The notes under the pieces: model-generated | Told to the model about the DNA's origin: nothing | The model's input: only the letters and a program-made list of their open reading frames with translations | Database searches by the model: none | Program-made: the position numbers and the translations under genes | From: Pseudomonadota bacterium | GTDB taxonomy: Bacteria > Bdellovibrionota > Bacteriovoracia > Bacteriovoracales > Bacteriovoracaceae | Assembly (NCBI GenBank): GCA_027488375.1 | Contig: JAIYBW010000009.1 | Location: forward strand, 1-64,000 | Direction: 5' to 3' | Length of the DNA stretch: 64,000 bases | Part shown: positions 52,106 through 59,735 of the stretch, in pieces | How positions within the stretch are numbered: position 1 is the stretch's first letter | Layout of the letters: every line of letters begins with the position of its first letter

Positions 52106-53872
52106 TTACTTTATTTTTTTATTCTCAAGCATTTGCAATGACGTAATTTTTCCATAACTCCTTTTATAATGACAAGCCTGAAATTCTGGAAGATCTTTAT
52201 CGTCTATTTCGATTTGAGCTGTCGTAACGCCCCTTTTTGTTTTTTTGTTAAATATTACAACCTCAAAATCAAAGAGGTTAAAGGACTTGGATTCATCATC
52301 TTTATATCGAGATTGAACCAAATATGCTTCATCACCAATTGCTCTGCAAGTTCCTAAATCTAGCAAACCCAGGATCTGGATCTTGTTTATCGAATGACCC
52401 AATCCGTTTGGTATAAATTTCATTTTGTAGTCAAGTCCTTTCCTCTTAAGCTTAAAATCAGTAAAACTCTTTGCAAGCTCTGCAAATTCTTTATCTCCTC
52501 CTCCAATAATTCTTTTCATATGAAATTGATATTCTGAATGATTTTTATAATCCGGAAGTTGTAGATCTATGTAGCGATAAAGGTCTTTCAATGTTGAGCA
52601 AGAGGTAGCTTTTTGGCATTTGTTTTGTTCTTTTTCAAAACTATTTCTTGATTCATCAAATATGCCAAGCACTACAGAGAAATAAGTTTCGAAACTTTGA
52701 AGGTCTTGTACCAATGAAGATTTCTTAATTTTTTGAAAATAATCTAATTGCCCAACAGAAGCTCCAAAAAGATTTTGGTAGCAGTAATTTTCGCAGGCGT
52801 TCAAAGCATAGTTCTCAAGGTCCTCCTGAAATAATAACTTTGATTCTCCAAAAATTGATGACTCCATGATGAAGTTGTTTGCCGGGGTCTTGACATGAAT
52901 TTGAAAATCATTTTTTAAATAAGTCTTAAAATAAAAAAATGAAATCGAAAAAACTAGGAATAGAGATGCGGCGATCAAAACATTGATTAATCTTTTATTG
53001 TTTTTAAAATTTCTAACATTTTTAGATGGCTCAAATTCAATCCTGGTCGACTCGACGATGAAATTTTCATCGCAGGCTTTTGAAATTACTTCTTTCAACC
53101 TTGAATCATTTACTAACCTTGCGGCCCTGACATCTTTAAGTATTTTAGTGCTTTCAGAATTTTTATAATCAAAAAGCTGTTTCAGAATTGATCTTGCTGT
53201 CTTAGCTTTTATATTCTCTATGACTATGTCACTTTGACTTCTAATTTTCTTTTTGCATAAAAGCTCATAGGCAACGACTCCTAGAGAATATAAGTCAATC
53301 CTCGTGCTATATTGAATTCTCCCCTCCACTATTGAAAGTGGTAGATATGAAGCTTTACCTGCAATTTTTTCAACAGCTACCCCTGATATTCCAAAATCTA
53401 GTAGCTTGATGTTACCTTCTTTTGAAATCATGATATTTGAAAGGGATATATCTCTATGTAATATTGGATTGGATTTAAATGTATGGGCATATATTAATGC
53501 CTCTAATACTTTTTCTAATATCTCAAAGACTTCCGCATGAGATAAATCAATTTGCTTTTGATTAATTTTATCAATTAGTTCTTTTAGGTTAAGACCATCT
53601 ATGAAATCAAGTACTAAAAATGGTTTTCCCTTTTCAACTCCAACGTCTAAGATATTTGCAATATTTGGATGATCTAACTCAGAAAGTCGAGAGACTTCTT
53701 CTTTAAATTCTTCAAACGGTCTTTCATTCTTATCAAAGTATTTAATCGCAATCTTTTTCTTAAATTCAATCGAATCATTCTCTATTAAACCAAGAAATAG
53801 ACTTGCTTGCCCACCATCGTGGAGCTTCTTTGAAATTTTATACTTATCATTTAGAATCTGACCAATTTCCAC
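52106..53872 (-). CDS. Transmembrane Ser/Thr protein kinase
   Basis: This 588-residue protein has a PknB-like kinase domain (~1-270) with the glycine loop LHDGGQASLFLG, ATP Lys in IAIKYF, catalytic HRDISLSNIM (~137) and DFGISG (~157). One membrane helix (LINVLIAASLFLVFSISFFY, ~297-316) precedes a ~270-residue outer domain with several cysteines. HRD then has Ser/Asn spacing as in Hanks kinases. It starts with GTG after GGATGAGAA. The adjacent upstream gene encodes an HTH/FHA-like protein, a plausible phospho-target. Confidence 0.9.
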   Translation of the reverse strand: MEIGQILNDKYKISKKLHDGGQASLFLGLIENDSIEFKKKIAIKYFDKNERPFEEFKEEVSRLSELDHPNIANILDVGVEKGKPFLVLDFIDGLNLKELIDKINQKQIDLSHAEVFEILEKVLEALIYAHTFKSNPILHRDISLSNIMISKEGNIKLLDFGISGVAVEKIAGKASYLPLSIVEGRIQYSTRIDLYSLGVVAYELLCKKKIRSQSDIVIENIKAKTARSILKQLFDYKNSESTKILKDVRAARLVNDSRLKEVISKACDENFIVESTRIEFEPSKNVRNFKNNKRLINVLIAASLFLVFSISFFYFKTYLKNDFQIHVKTPANNFIMESSIFGESKLLFQEDLENYALNACENYCYQNLFGASVGQLDYFQKIKKSSLVQDLQSFETYFSVVLGIFDESRNSFEKEQNKCQKATSCSTLKDLYRYIDLQLPDYKNHSEYQFHMKRIIGGGDKEFAELAKSFTDFKLKRKGLDYKMKFIPNGLGHSINKIQILGLLDLGTCRAIGDEAYLVQSRYKDDESKSFNLFDFEVVIFNKKTKRGVTTAQIEIDDKDLPEFQACHYKRSYGKITSLQMLENKKIK

Positions 53873-53880
53873 TTCTCATC

Positions 53881-54768
53881 CTAGACTATAAGCATTTTAA
53901 ATTCTGAGCCTATTTCAATTAGTAATGGTACATCAAAAGAATCATTTTTATTAATTCTAAATGGCTTCACAAGATTTAAATCTAATTCCTTCCAAGTATT
54001 AGTTAAAGTAAAGTCATTTAAAATGGCACCGCTTGTTCTTATTTTATCGGCTTCGGACATTTTAAGTTTATAAACATGGGTACCATTCGATGATTGATAA
54101 TCAGTTAAACTCACCGAAAATTCATTTTGGATATCTAAAAAGAGATGACCTGGGATTTCTTCGTTCTTAAAAGATGATACTTTTGCAAAAGGCACTTTCA
54201 ATATGCAGGTTCTTTTACCAAATTTTCTCTTAATAACATCAATCTCGACTTGATCAACACTACCATGGGTTCTGCTGAGGATAAGACTAAAAGGAAGCGC
54301 CTCAAAACTGGCCTTAATACAAATAAAGGATGAACCAATTTGAAAATAAAAATGTCTATATCGTGGATCAGCTTGATTAGTACCGCTCATGATAGAAAGA
54401 TCATTTTTTAATATTTTCGGGGCATAAAAATAACCATTAAGACCCTTAATGTGTCCACTACCAATCACCTGCCCTTCCGATCCTGGTATGAACCACTGAC
54501 AAAAAACATTTTTATGAACTTCAGGATCATAGTCCTCTAACAAAGCACCATCCCGAGTGAAATATTCAACCTCTAGCCTATGATTCTTTACTAGATCTGC
54601 TAAATCACGCAGTATTGCCCTGCTAAAGGCTTCTTTTTCGTAGTCCTCATCAAGAATTCTGCCGACATGTTCTGTTATTTGATTTTTATCTAAACGCCCC
54701 CAACGGGATAAAACATCCATGAGGACTTGAATCCTGTGGGACTTAGCATTTTTCCTATCTTCGCTCAT
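53881..54768 (-). CDS. HTH protein with FHA-like C-terminal segment
   Basis: This 295-residue protein has an N-terminal winged-helix-like region (~10-60, RIQVLMDVLSRWGRLDKNQI, then FSRAILRDLADLVKNH) related to the mini-HTH regulators, then a long beta-rich region. Near residue 235 the segment SLTDYQSSNGTHVYKL resembles the SSNGT core of forkhead-associated domains, which read phospho-threonine. It lies 8 nt upstream of a Ser/Thr kinase gene. Kinase-to-regulator signalling is inferred; the FHA call needs a structure comparison. Confidence 0.6.
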   Translation of the reverse strand: MSEDRKNAKSHRIQVLMDVLSRWGRLDKNQITEHVGRILDEDYEKEAFSRAILRDLADLVKNHRLEVEYFTRDGALLEDYDPEVHKNVFCQWFIPGSEGQVIGSGHIKGLNGYFYAPKILKNDLSIMSGTNQADPRYRHFYFQIGSSFICIKASFEALPFSLILSRTHGSVDQVEIDVIKRKFGKRTCILKVPFAKVSSFKNEEIPGHLFLDIQNEFSVSLTDYQSSNGTHVYKLKMSEADKIRTSGAILNDFTLTNTWKELDLNLVKPFRINKNDSFDVPLLIEIGSEFKMLIV

Positions 54769-54851
54769 ACGATATCCTTAACTGGAATACTTTATAATTA
54801 TAGCACTTTTACAAAAACAAAAAGACCATTAAACCTTAAGATTTAGGCAAA

Positions 54852-55082
54852 TTAGGCAGCTTCAAGATGATCAGGATTCTGGAATGTCATGCCCTTATTT
54901 AAATCCCTAACGTAGCCATATTTGTTAAGCGATTTTTGTAACTGGGTCCTTATCTTATCGTATGAAGAACTAAGTTTGGCGGCACCAGTTCGGGCCTGCA
55001 TTTTCTTTTCTTTATTTTTAATTTCTAATGCCCGAAGTTTTGCTAAAAGCTCCTCCTGCTTTTCAATTCTCTTTCTTTTCAT
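54852..55082 (-). CDS. Small basic coiled-coil protein
   Basis: This 76-residue protein has a Lys/Glu-rich helix (RIEKQEELLAKLRALEIKNK) followed by a basic C-terminal part. Strong ribosome site (CAGGAGGTATTT). It may bind nucleic acid, in a plasmid-borne regulatory role. No family recognised. Confidence 0.65.
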   Translation of the reverse strand: MKRKRIEKQEELLAKLRALEIKNKEKKMQARTGAAKLSSSYDKIRTQLQKSLNKYGYVRDLNKGMTFQNPDHLEAA

Positions 55083-55237
55083 AAATACCTCCTGTTATTA
55101 AGTTGGATCAGCAAGCTTTTTGCCAATCAAGAAGCCATATAAAGGATCTGAAGGTGTCGAATTGTAACTGTCAAAAGAGTGGACACCCAAAATGCACCTC
55201 GTCCGCGATTTAGTCACTTTCAGATTACTTTTCCTGC

Positions 55238-55254
55238 AAGACATTTATTGTCGT
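55238..55254. promoter_or_regulatory. GACA-N5-TGTC palindrome before small membrane ORF
   Basis: AAGACA-tttat-TGTCGT carries the same core and 5-bp A+T spacer as the other five sites. It lies 79 bp before the ORF at 55333 in an otherwise gene-free interval (55083-55332). Confidence 0.5.
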
Positions 55255-55332
55255 GCTAAAGGAATAGATTAATTAAAAGTGCTCCTGCTTTAATCAAAAC
55301 TGGAGAGCTAACTAAAACCAAAGGATATTAAA

Positions 55333-55488
55333 ATGGATGAGATCATCGTATTCCTCAAAAAAAATGCAACACTAGTCGGTATATTAATTGGAATGCTCCT
55401 CGTTGGTACTAAATTTGATCCTAGAAAAATTAAAATTTTCGATTTTAAAAAGAGGGTTAAAGGCGAGGATAAAACGGGCAAGGAATAG
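55333..55488 (+). CDS. Small single-pass membrane protein
   Basis: This 51-residue ORF has a ribosome site (AAAGGATATTAAA) and one membrane helix (LVGILIGMLLVGT) followed by a basic cytoplasmic tail (FDPRKIKIFDFKKRVKGEDK). Short membrane proteins of this kind are often toxins, inhibitors or subunits. It has a GACA-N5-TGTC site upstream. Protein existence is likely but unproven. Confidence 0.55.
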   Translation: MDEIIVFLKKNATLVGILIGMLLVGTKFDPRKIKIFDFKKRVKGEDKTGKE

Positions 55489-55591
55489 TTGATATTAAAT
55501 CATGAATCCCAAAAAAATCTCCTGAGTGTATCCAATGTTATTTAGTTTAGAAGAAATGAATTATTAAAATGTAAAAGATCATGGAGCGAGG

Positions 55592-56383
55592 ATGTCAGCT
55601 TTGATTTTAATTTTAATTCAATCCAAGTTTGTTTTAACAATTCTCGCATGTCTATTATACCTTGCACTTATAATGCATATCATAGTCCTCGTTATAAAAT
55701 TTTGGCAGATGAGTTTGATTATTATCCTTATAACTTTTGTCTTTGAACATTCGAACAGTCAAAATAAGCCTAAATTCCAATATTCATCTCAAAAATTATT
55801 AAATTCAATAAATTTTTCTGGTGCCAAAATTAAACAGATATCAAAAGGGAAATATAAGCCGTTTTACTTAGTAGAGACAAACAAAAATAAGTGTTCAGGG
55901 TTTGCAATAAATGATGATTTTCTTATTACTGCTTACCATTGCGTACAAAATGTCGATTATGTGAACCTTACGAATCCTGATTTTAATAAAAATCAAAATG
56001 GCTTTAATCAAGAGGGGATAGTTGTTAGCGTTGATAAAAAATCTGATCTGGCCCTGATTAAAGGTTCTTTTAAAGATGTTTATAAATATAGTTTTGAACA
56101 AGAAGACCAAGATAATGGGAATCTAATATTTACATGCGGGGCACCTAATCATCGATCAAAAATTGATTGTTTCCGAGTTAAAATTCATAAAAAAAATGAA
56201 GATTATGTAATAGGAACTGGTTTCAGCAGGCAGGGTATGAGTGGAAGTCCCCTAATAGACAGAGAAAAAGACAGTGTATTAGGAGTTCTAATTGGGGTAT
56301 CATCTGATCAAACGTTTTATGTACCAATTCACAAAGTTTTTCATATGCTTGATATATACCCAGAAGATGTTCAATGGAGATGA
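55592..56383 (+). CDS. Membrane-anchored trypsin-like serine protease
   Basis: This 263-residue protein has one or two N-terminal hydrophobic segments (~1-50) and then a chymotrypsin-fold protease with triad residues His in LITAYHCVQ (~116), Asp in DKKSDLALI (~151) and Ser in SRQGMSGSPL (~217), the GxSGxP active-site loop. No PDZ domain, unlike DegP/HtrA. It probably acts in the periplasm. Stand-alone trypsin-like proteases also occur as effectors in defence islands. The reaction is peptide hydrolysis; substrate unknown. Confidence 0.87.
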   Translation: MSALILILIQSKFVLTILACLLYLALIMHIIVLVIKFWQMSLIIILITFVFEHSNSQNKPKFQYSSQKLLNSINFSGAKIKQISKGKYKPFYLVETNKNKCSGFAINDDFLITAYHCVQNVDYVNLTNPDFNKNQNGFNQEGIVVSVDKKSDLALIKGSFKDVYKYSFEQEDQDNGNLIFTCGAPNHRSKIDCFRVKIHKKNEDYVIGTGFSRQGMSGSPLIDREKDSVLGVLIGVSSDQTFYVPIHKVFHMLDIYPEDVQWR

Positions 56384-56579
56384 TTTTATAACTGAATCAA
56401 TCTCCCTGAGTTAAGTACGAAAATATACTAAAATAGCATTAGCGTAAAATTAAAATAATAGGGATTACATTTTACCAAAATTTCGTGAATTCAAATTTAA
56501 AAAGGTAAATAATTACAAAAGTTAATAATTTTAAGAAAAAAACCGAAAAGTTACAAACATAAAAAACTCTGGTAATCAC

Positions 56580-57473
56580 ATGGGAACACAAGACAAGGCA
56601 CAATTTAAGATAATGTATAAAGATGGTAGTAAGTTTTTTGATGGCGTATATTTTTATATTCGTGACGAAAAAATTAAAATCCACCTTTCTCGAATCAAGA
56701 TGGTATGTACAAATCATAATGAAATAATACTAGACTTCATCCCAATTGAGGACAGTAAAAAAAATCAAAGAAAAATAATAAATTCAGACGACTTGGAATA
56801 TTACATTCATTCTGCATTTTACAGAAACCTAACTCAACTAATGGTTCCGCATACACAAGATATAAACGAATCTATTTTATCGAAATTCAATGAACACATC
56901 AAGGTTTTAGAAAAGCTGAAAGTTAATTACTTTCTTGGGAGCCCTGTTCCAATAATGAGCAGAGATAATTCAAAAAAACGATGGATCGTCTTAACAATTT
57001 TGTTATTATTACTTTTTTTTATATCAGATCTTTTTTGGGTTGGTGCTGCATTTGGCGCAGTTTCCATTATTCCTCTTCTGTTCTATTACGAAAATAAAAT
57101 AAATAATTACTACACAAGAAAGTTTCGTTCAGAAAATTTTTATAACATTCAAAAAGAACTTATTGGCGCAAGCACTGAATTAAAACGAATTCTTAATCAG
57201 GATATCCCGGAAGTAGACCCAGATACAATTTTATACTTGGTTCTAAAAGATTACGTAATGCCATCTGATGTAACATCAGTCCGCTCGTTTACTGCTCTAT
57301 ATGATAAAGACTTCTACTTGTCTGATCTCATTCATTATTATGCCAGCTCAAATATCAAAGTCAGTGTCACTGTAGATAAGCATCACGGCTACCTTGTCTG
57401 TTGCATAAATATTTATTACCTGAGCTGGACAAGACATTTCAATATCGGAACTGCGCACTACTACTTAAGTTAA
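56580..57473 (+). CDS. Membrane protein, unknown
   Basis: This 297-residue protein has a soluble beta-rich N-terminal ~130 residues, two adjacent membrane helices (WIVLTILLLLLFFISDLFWV; GAAFGAVSIIPLLFYY, ~143-180) and a cytoplasmic helical C-terminus. The ribosome site is weak. It may be a hairpin-type membrane protein partnered with the protease upstream. No family recognised. Confidence 0.7.
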   Translation: MGTQDKAQFKIMYKDGSKFFDGVYFYIRDEKIKIHLSRIKMVCTNHNEIILDFIPIEDSKKNQRKIINSDDLEYYIHSAFYRNLTQLMVPHTQDINESILSKFNEHIKVLEKLKVNYFLGSPVPIMSRDNSKKRWIVLTILLLLLFFISDLFWVGAAFGAVSIIPLLFYYENKINNYYTRKFRSENFYNIQKELIGASTELKRILNQDIPEVDPDTILYLVLKDYVMPSDVTSVRSFTALYDKDFYLSDLIHYYASSNIKVSVTVDKHHGYLVCCINIYYLSWTRHFNIGTAHYYLS

Positions 57474-57606
57474 TTTCAAAATGTTTAGTTCCAAGCCTCC
57501 TTTGTTATACCGTTGAGTTCGGAATAGGCTAGTAATGATATACATTCAATTTAAAAAATGAGGAATTCAAGGCGCAATGAGAGATTTAGAAGGGAGCATG
57601 CTTATG

Positions 57607-57790
57607 CGCAGGTAAGGAAGAAGCCACCCCGATCAACAATAAAGGTCGAATTTTTTTCATCTTGTGTTTTTGAGGAGGAGTATTCTTCTAGGATCCATCT
57701 GATGAAGTCCTCGTCCCTCAATGTCCCTCATTTTTGATTCATATAGTTTTGTTTTAATGAGTTCTTTAGATCTAAACCTGAAATTCTCTT
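57607..57790 (-). pseudogene. Decayed relative of the 59089 gene
   Basis: Read on the minus strand, GLDLKNSLKQNYMNQK, a stop codon, then GTLRDEDFIRWILEEY closely matches GLKDSLKQKY...DDDFIRWLLEEY at the C-terminus of the 116-residue protein at 59089. The in-frame stop and loss of the N-terminal half show a pseudogene. It lies just past structured element copy E, i.e. where a third cassette would be. The rest of 57474-57893 holds nothing else I can identify. Confidence 0.55.
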
Positions 57791-57893
57791 TTGAGAATAC
57801 ATTCGATGGGTTAGAGTTCGTATCTTTATCCGTTTTCTTAACCTTTTTAGTATATTGTGCAACTTGAACTTGATTTCACCTTTTTCAAAAGAA

Positions 57894-58014
57894 GAGCTTA
57901 CAAAACCAAGAGATACTAGGCAGAATATTTTTTCAAGGAGGGAGCTTACAAGATAGTAAGTGACCGAAGTGGAAAAATATTATAACAAAGTAGGTCGATG
58001 TGTTTTCTAAGCTC
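57894..58014 (-). repeat. Structured 3' element, copy E
   Basis: 121 bp. Outer arms GAGCTTA (57894-57900) and TAAGCTC (58008-58014), AAAAC/GTTTT, spacers CAAGA and GATGT, helix GATAC/GTAGGTC with 2-nt bulge, inner stem AATATTTTT/AAAAATATT, and terminal hairpin CTTAC/GTAAG (57945-57960). It begins 9 nt after the exonuclease-BRCT stop. Confidence 0.82.
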
Positions 58015-58023
58015 GCTATAAGT

Positions 58024-58866
58024 CTAGGTGAGGTTAGTGAGTAAGGATTTCATCTCCACAACCTCCGCCCCAACCCTTCTCGCCTCCGCCTCTTTACCTG
58101 GACTCCGACTATATGACCCTGATGGGGTCACTAGAAACCTAAGTCCTGAAGTTACACTCGATCTAACTCTATATCCTTTTTTAGCAAGTAGTTCCCCGAA
58201 TTTCATCTTTTCCTGGGTCGTGAATCCAGTTAAGCATATTTCATCTCCTTCCCCGTTGATCTTCATATTCTTAGGATTAAACTTCTCAACTCCAACTCTT
58301 CGAGCTTTCGCCTGAGTATTAAATGAATCAATAATCTTATGATCTATGTTTGTGATTTCATAATTTAAAAGATCCATAACAAAAACGAGACCTGTTATGA
58401 ATGAATCAGATTGGGCCCTATGTGCCCCAGTAAATGAAATTCCTAAGTTTTTAGCTGCATCTATAAGCTTCACTCCCTTAAATTGATAGTTCCAGCTTTT
58501 TAGTGAAGTCGTTTTAATTTCTGAAAGATTATACCTTCTTATATTTTTATAGATGATCCCAACATCATTCCCGCCCCACTGAAATACTATTTTCCCATCA
58601 AGAAGGTTTTTTATTCTTTCATGAAAGTATGGATAAGGTTTCGCACTTGTCCAAGTGTATTCAGATATTGAGTGAACTCTTACGGCATAAATATTAATTT
58701 CACTGCTCGGCACCTCTGGGTTAATTATTTCATTAAAGACGATTGAAAGTCTGTTTTCCTTCTTACTCCATTTAGTAATTCCTATTTGGCAGATTCCAGT
58801 ACTGTTCACTGTTTCGATATCGATAAAGTAGAGTTCGTCTGATTTTATTATTTCTTCTAGTTTCAT
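58024..58866 (-). CDS. DEDD exonuclease with C-terminal BRCT domain
   Basis: This 280-residue protein has DEDD-type motifs YFIDIETVNSTGICQIG (~13-29), FQWGGNDVGI (~97) and FTGAHRAQSDSFITGLVF (~150), then a BRCT domain (~205-275, EICLTGFTTQEKMKFGELLA, then SGSYSRSPGKEAEARRVGA). The plan matches exonuclease-BRCT proteins acting in DNA processing. It lies between element copies F and E, so it looks like the gene of one cassette. A ribosome site (AAAAAAAGGATCTCACC) precedes ATG 58866. Confidence 0.87.
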   Translation of the reverse strand: MKLEEIIKSDELYFIDIETVNSTGICQIGITKWSKKENRLSIVFNEIINPEVPSSEINIYAVRVHSISEYTWTSAKPYPYFHERIKNLLDGKIVFQWGGNDVGIIYKNIRRYNLSEIKTTSLKSWNYQFKGVKLIDAAKNLGISFTGAHRAQSDSFITGLVFVMDLLNYEITNIDHKIIDSFNTQAKARRVGVEKFNPKNMKINGEGDEICLTGFTTQEKMKFGELLAKKGYRVRSSVTSGLRFLVTPSGSYSRSPGKEAEARRVGAEVVEMKSLLTNLT

Positions 58867-58956
58867 GGTGAGATCCTTTTTTTAATAATTTTTGAGTTGC
58901 CTTGTGCACTTTCTTTGTATGTTGTTGTTTATTTCTTTTTTTCTTCTCATTCCTTA

Positions 58957-59077
58957 GAGCTTACAAAACCAAGAGATACTAGGCAGAATATTTTTTCAAG
59001 GAGGGAGCTTACAGGTTAGTAAGTGACCGAGGTGGAAAAATATTATAACAAAGTAGGTCGATGAGTTTTCTGAGCTC
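58957..59077 (-). repeat. Structured 3' element, copy F
   Basis: 121 bp, nearly identical to copy E except at outer arms (GAGCTTA / TGAGCTC, one G-U) and hairpin loop. Terminal hairpin CTTAC/GTAAG (59008-59023). It begins 11 nt after the stop of the 59089 gene and ends 90 bp before the exonuclease-BRCT start. Confidence 0.82.
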
Positions 59078-59088
59078 GCCAAGAAGCA

Positions 59089-59439
59089 CTATTGAAGAGG
59101 TCGCCTCTTCTGCTTCTGAGGTTGATATTCCTCTAGAAGCCATCTTATAAAGTCATCGTCGCTCCCCGTTTCTCCTTTTTCATTCTTATATTTTTGTTTC
59201 AAAGAGTCCTTAAGGCCCATGGATTGCTCCTGCAGAAGCTCCATGTCCTTAACATCTAATTTTCTTATTCCTCGCGCGATGATGTCGGAAACCGTAACTT
59301 TCCTTCCATAATCTTTCTCGTTACATTCTTTTAAGAATCTTACTAATGTCTCAACTGCATCTTCCTTGCCCGCTCCATCGAACGTATACTTCAGTAATCC
59401 TTTATTATTCTTTTCTGATTCTATTGCTATTTTTTCCAT
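59089..59439 (-). CDS. Small protein next to oriT-like site, possible relaxosome accessory
   Basis: This 116-residue charged protein has a central segment ECNEKDYGRKVTVSDIIARG resembling the strand-helix region of ribbon-helix-helix or MobC-type accessory proteins, then a coiled-coil-like helix. The C-terminus is DDDFIRWLLEEYQ and basic. It lies immediately beside the nested inverted repeat (59507-59643) and downstream of the relaxase candidate and coupling protein genes. A DNA-binding accessory role is inferred from position. A pseudogene copy lies at 57.6 kb. Confidence 0.6.
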   Translation of the reverse strand: MEKIAIESEKNNKGLLKYTFDGAGKEDAVETLVRFLKECNEKDYGRKVTVSDIIARGIRKLDVKDMELLQEQSMGLKDSLKQKYKNEKGETGSDDDFIRWLLEEYQPQKQKRRPLQ

Positions 59440-59506
59440 GTTCCCGTTCCCTGTTTTATTATTTTTTTATTACAAATTATTATTTTTAAACTTAACTTTA
59501 TTATTT

Positions 59507-59643
59507 CTCCCACCTCTCTTTTTTATTTTTTTTCTTTATCCCACTCTCACTATTGCCCTCCTAGTCCAACAACGTTGCGAGTGGGAGGGCAATAGTGAGA
59601 GTGGGATTTCTTCATTGATTACTTGTACTTAGAGAGGTGGGAG
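59507..59643. other. oriT-like nested inverted repeat
   Basis: Perfect 24-bp arms (59538-59561 and 59584-59607) flank a 22-nt loop containing CAACGTTG. Outside them are perfect 13-bp arms, CTCCCACCTCTCT (59507-59519) and its complement (59631-59643). Inner and outer arms share TCCCAC-TCTC, giving four related half-sites. An A+T-rich tract lies between left arms. It lies between the accessory-like gene and the relaxase candidate, the usual place of a transfer origin. No T run after the minus-strand hairpin, so it is a poor terminator. The rest of 59440-59735 is A+T-rich and gene-free. Confidence 0.62.
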
Positions 59644-59735
59644 GAAACAGCTTTTTGATACGTATTGCCCCTTTTAGACCCATCCCAACCTTCTTTTGTA
59701 CACCACCCTGACCTTTCCAATTACACAAAATATTT

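Noticed and set aside
7326-59077. Structured elements as canonical integron attC sites
   Set aside because: The ends read AAAAC/GTTTT, not RYYYAAC/GTTRRRY, and no IntI-like integrase was recognised; kept only as an attC-like structural comparison.
7326-59077. Structured elements as hammerhead, HDV or twister ribozymes
   Set aside because: None of the conserved catalytic-core sequences of these ribozymes (such as CUGAUGA/GAAA) were seen on either strand.
59507-59643. Nested inverted repeat as a rho-independent terminator
   Set aside because: On the minus strand, where the genes run, the stem is followed by an A-rich tract rather than T; the nested double arms are also atypical.
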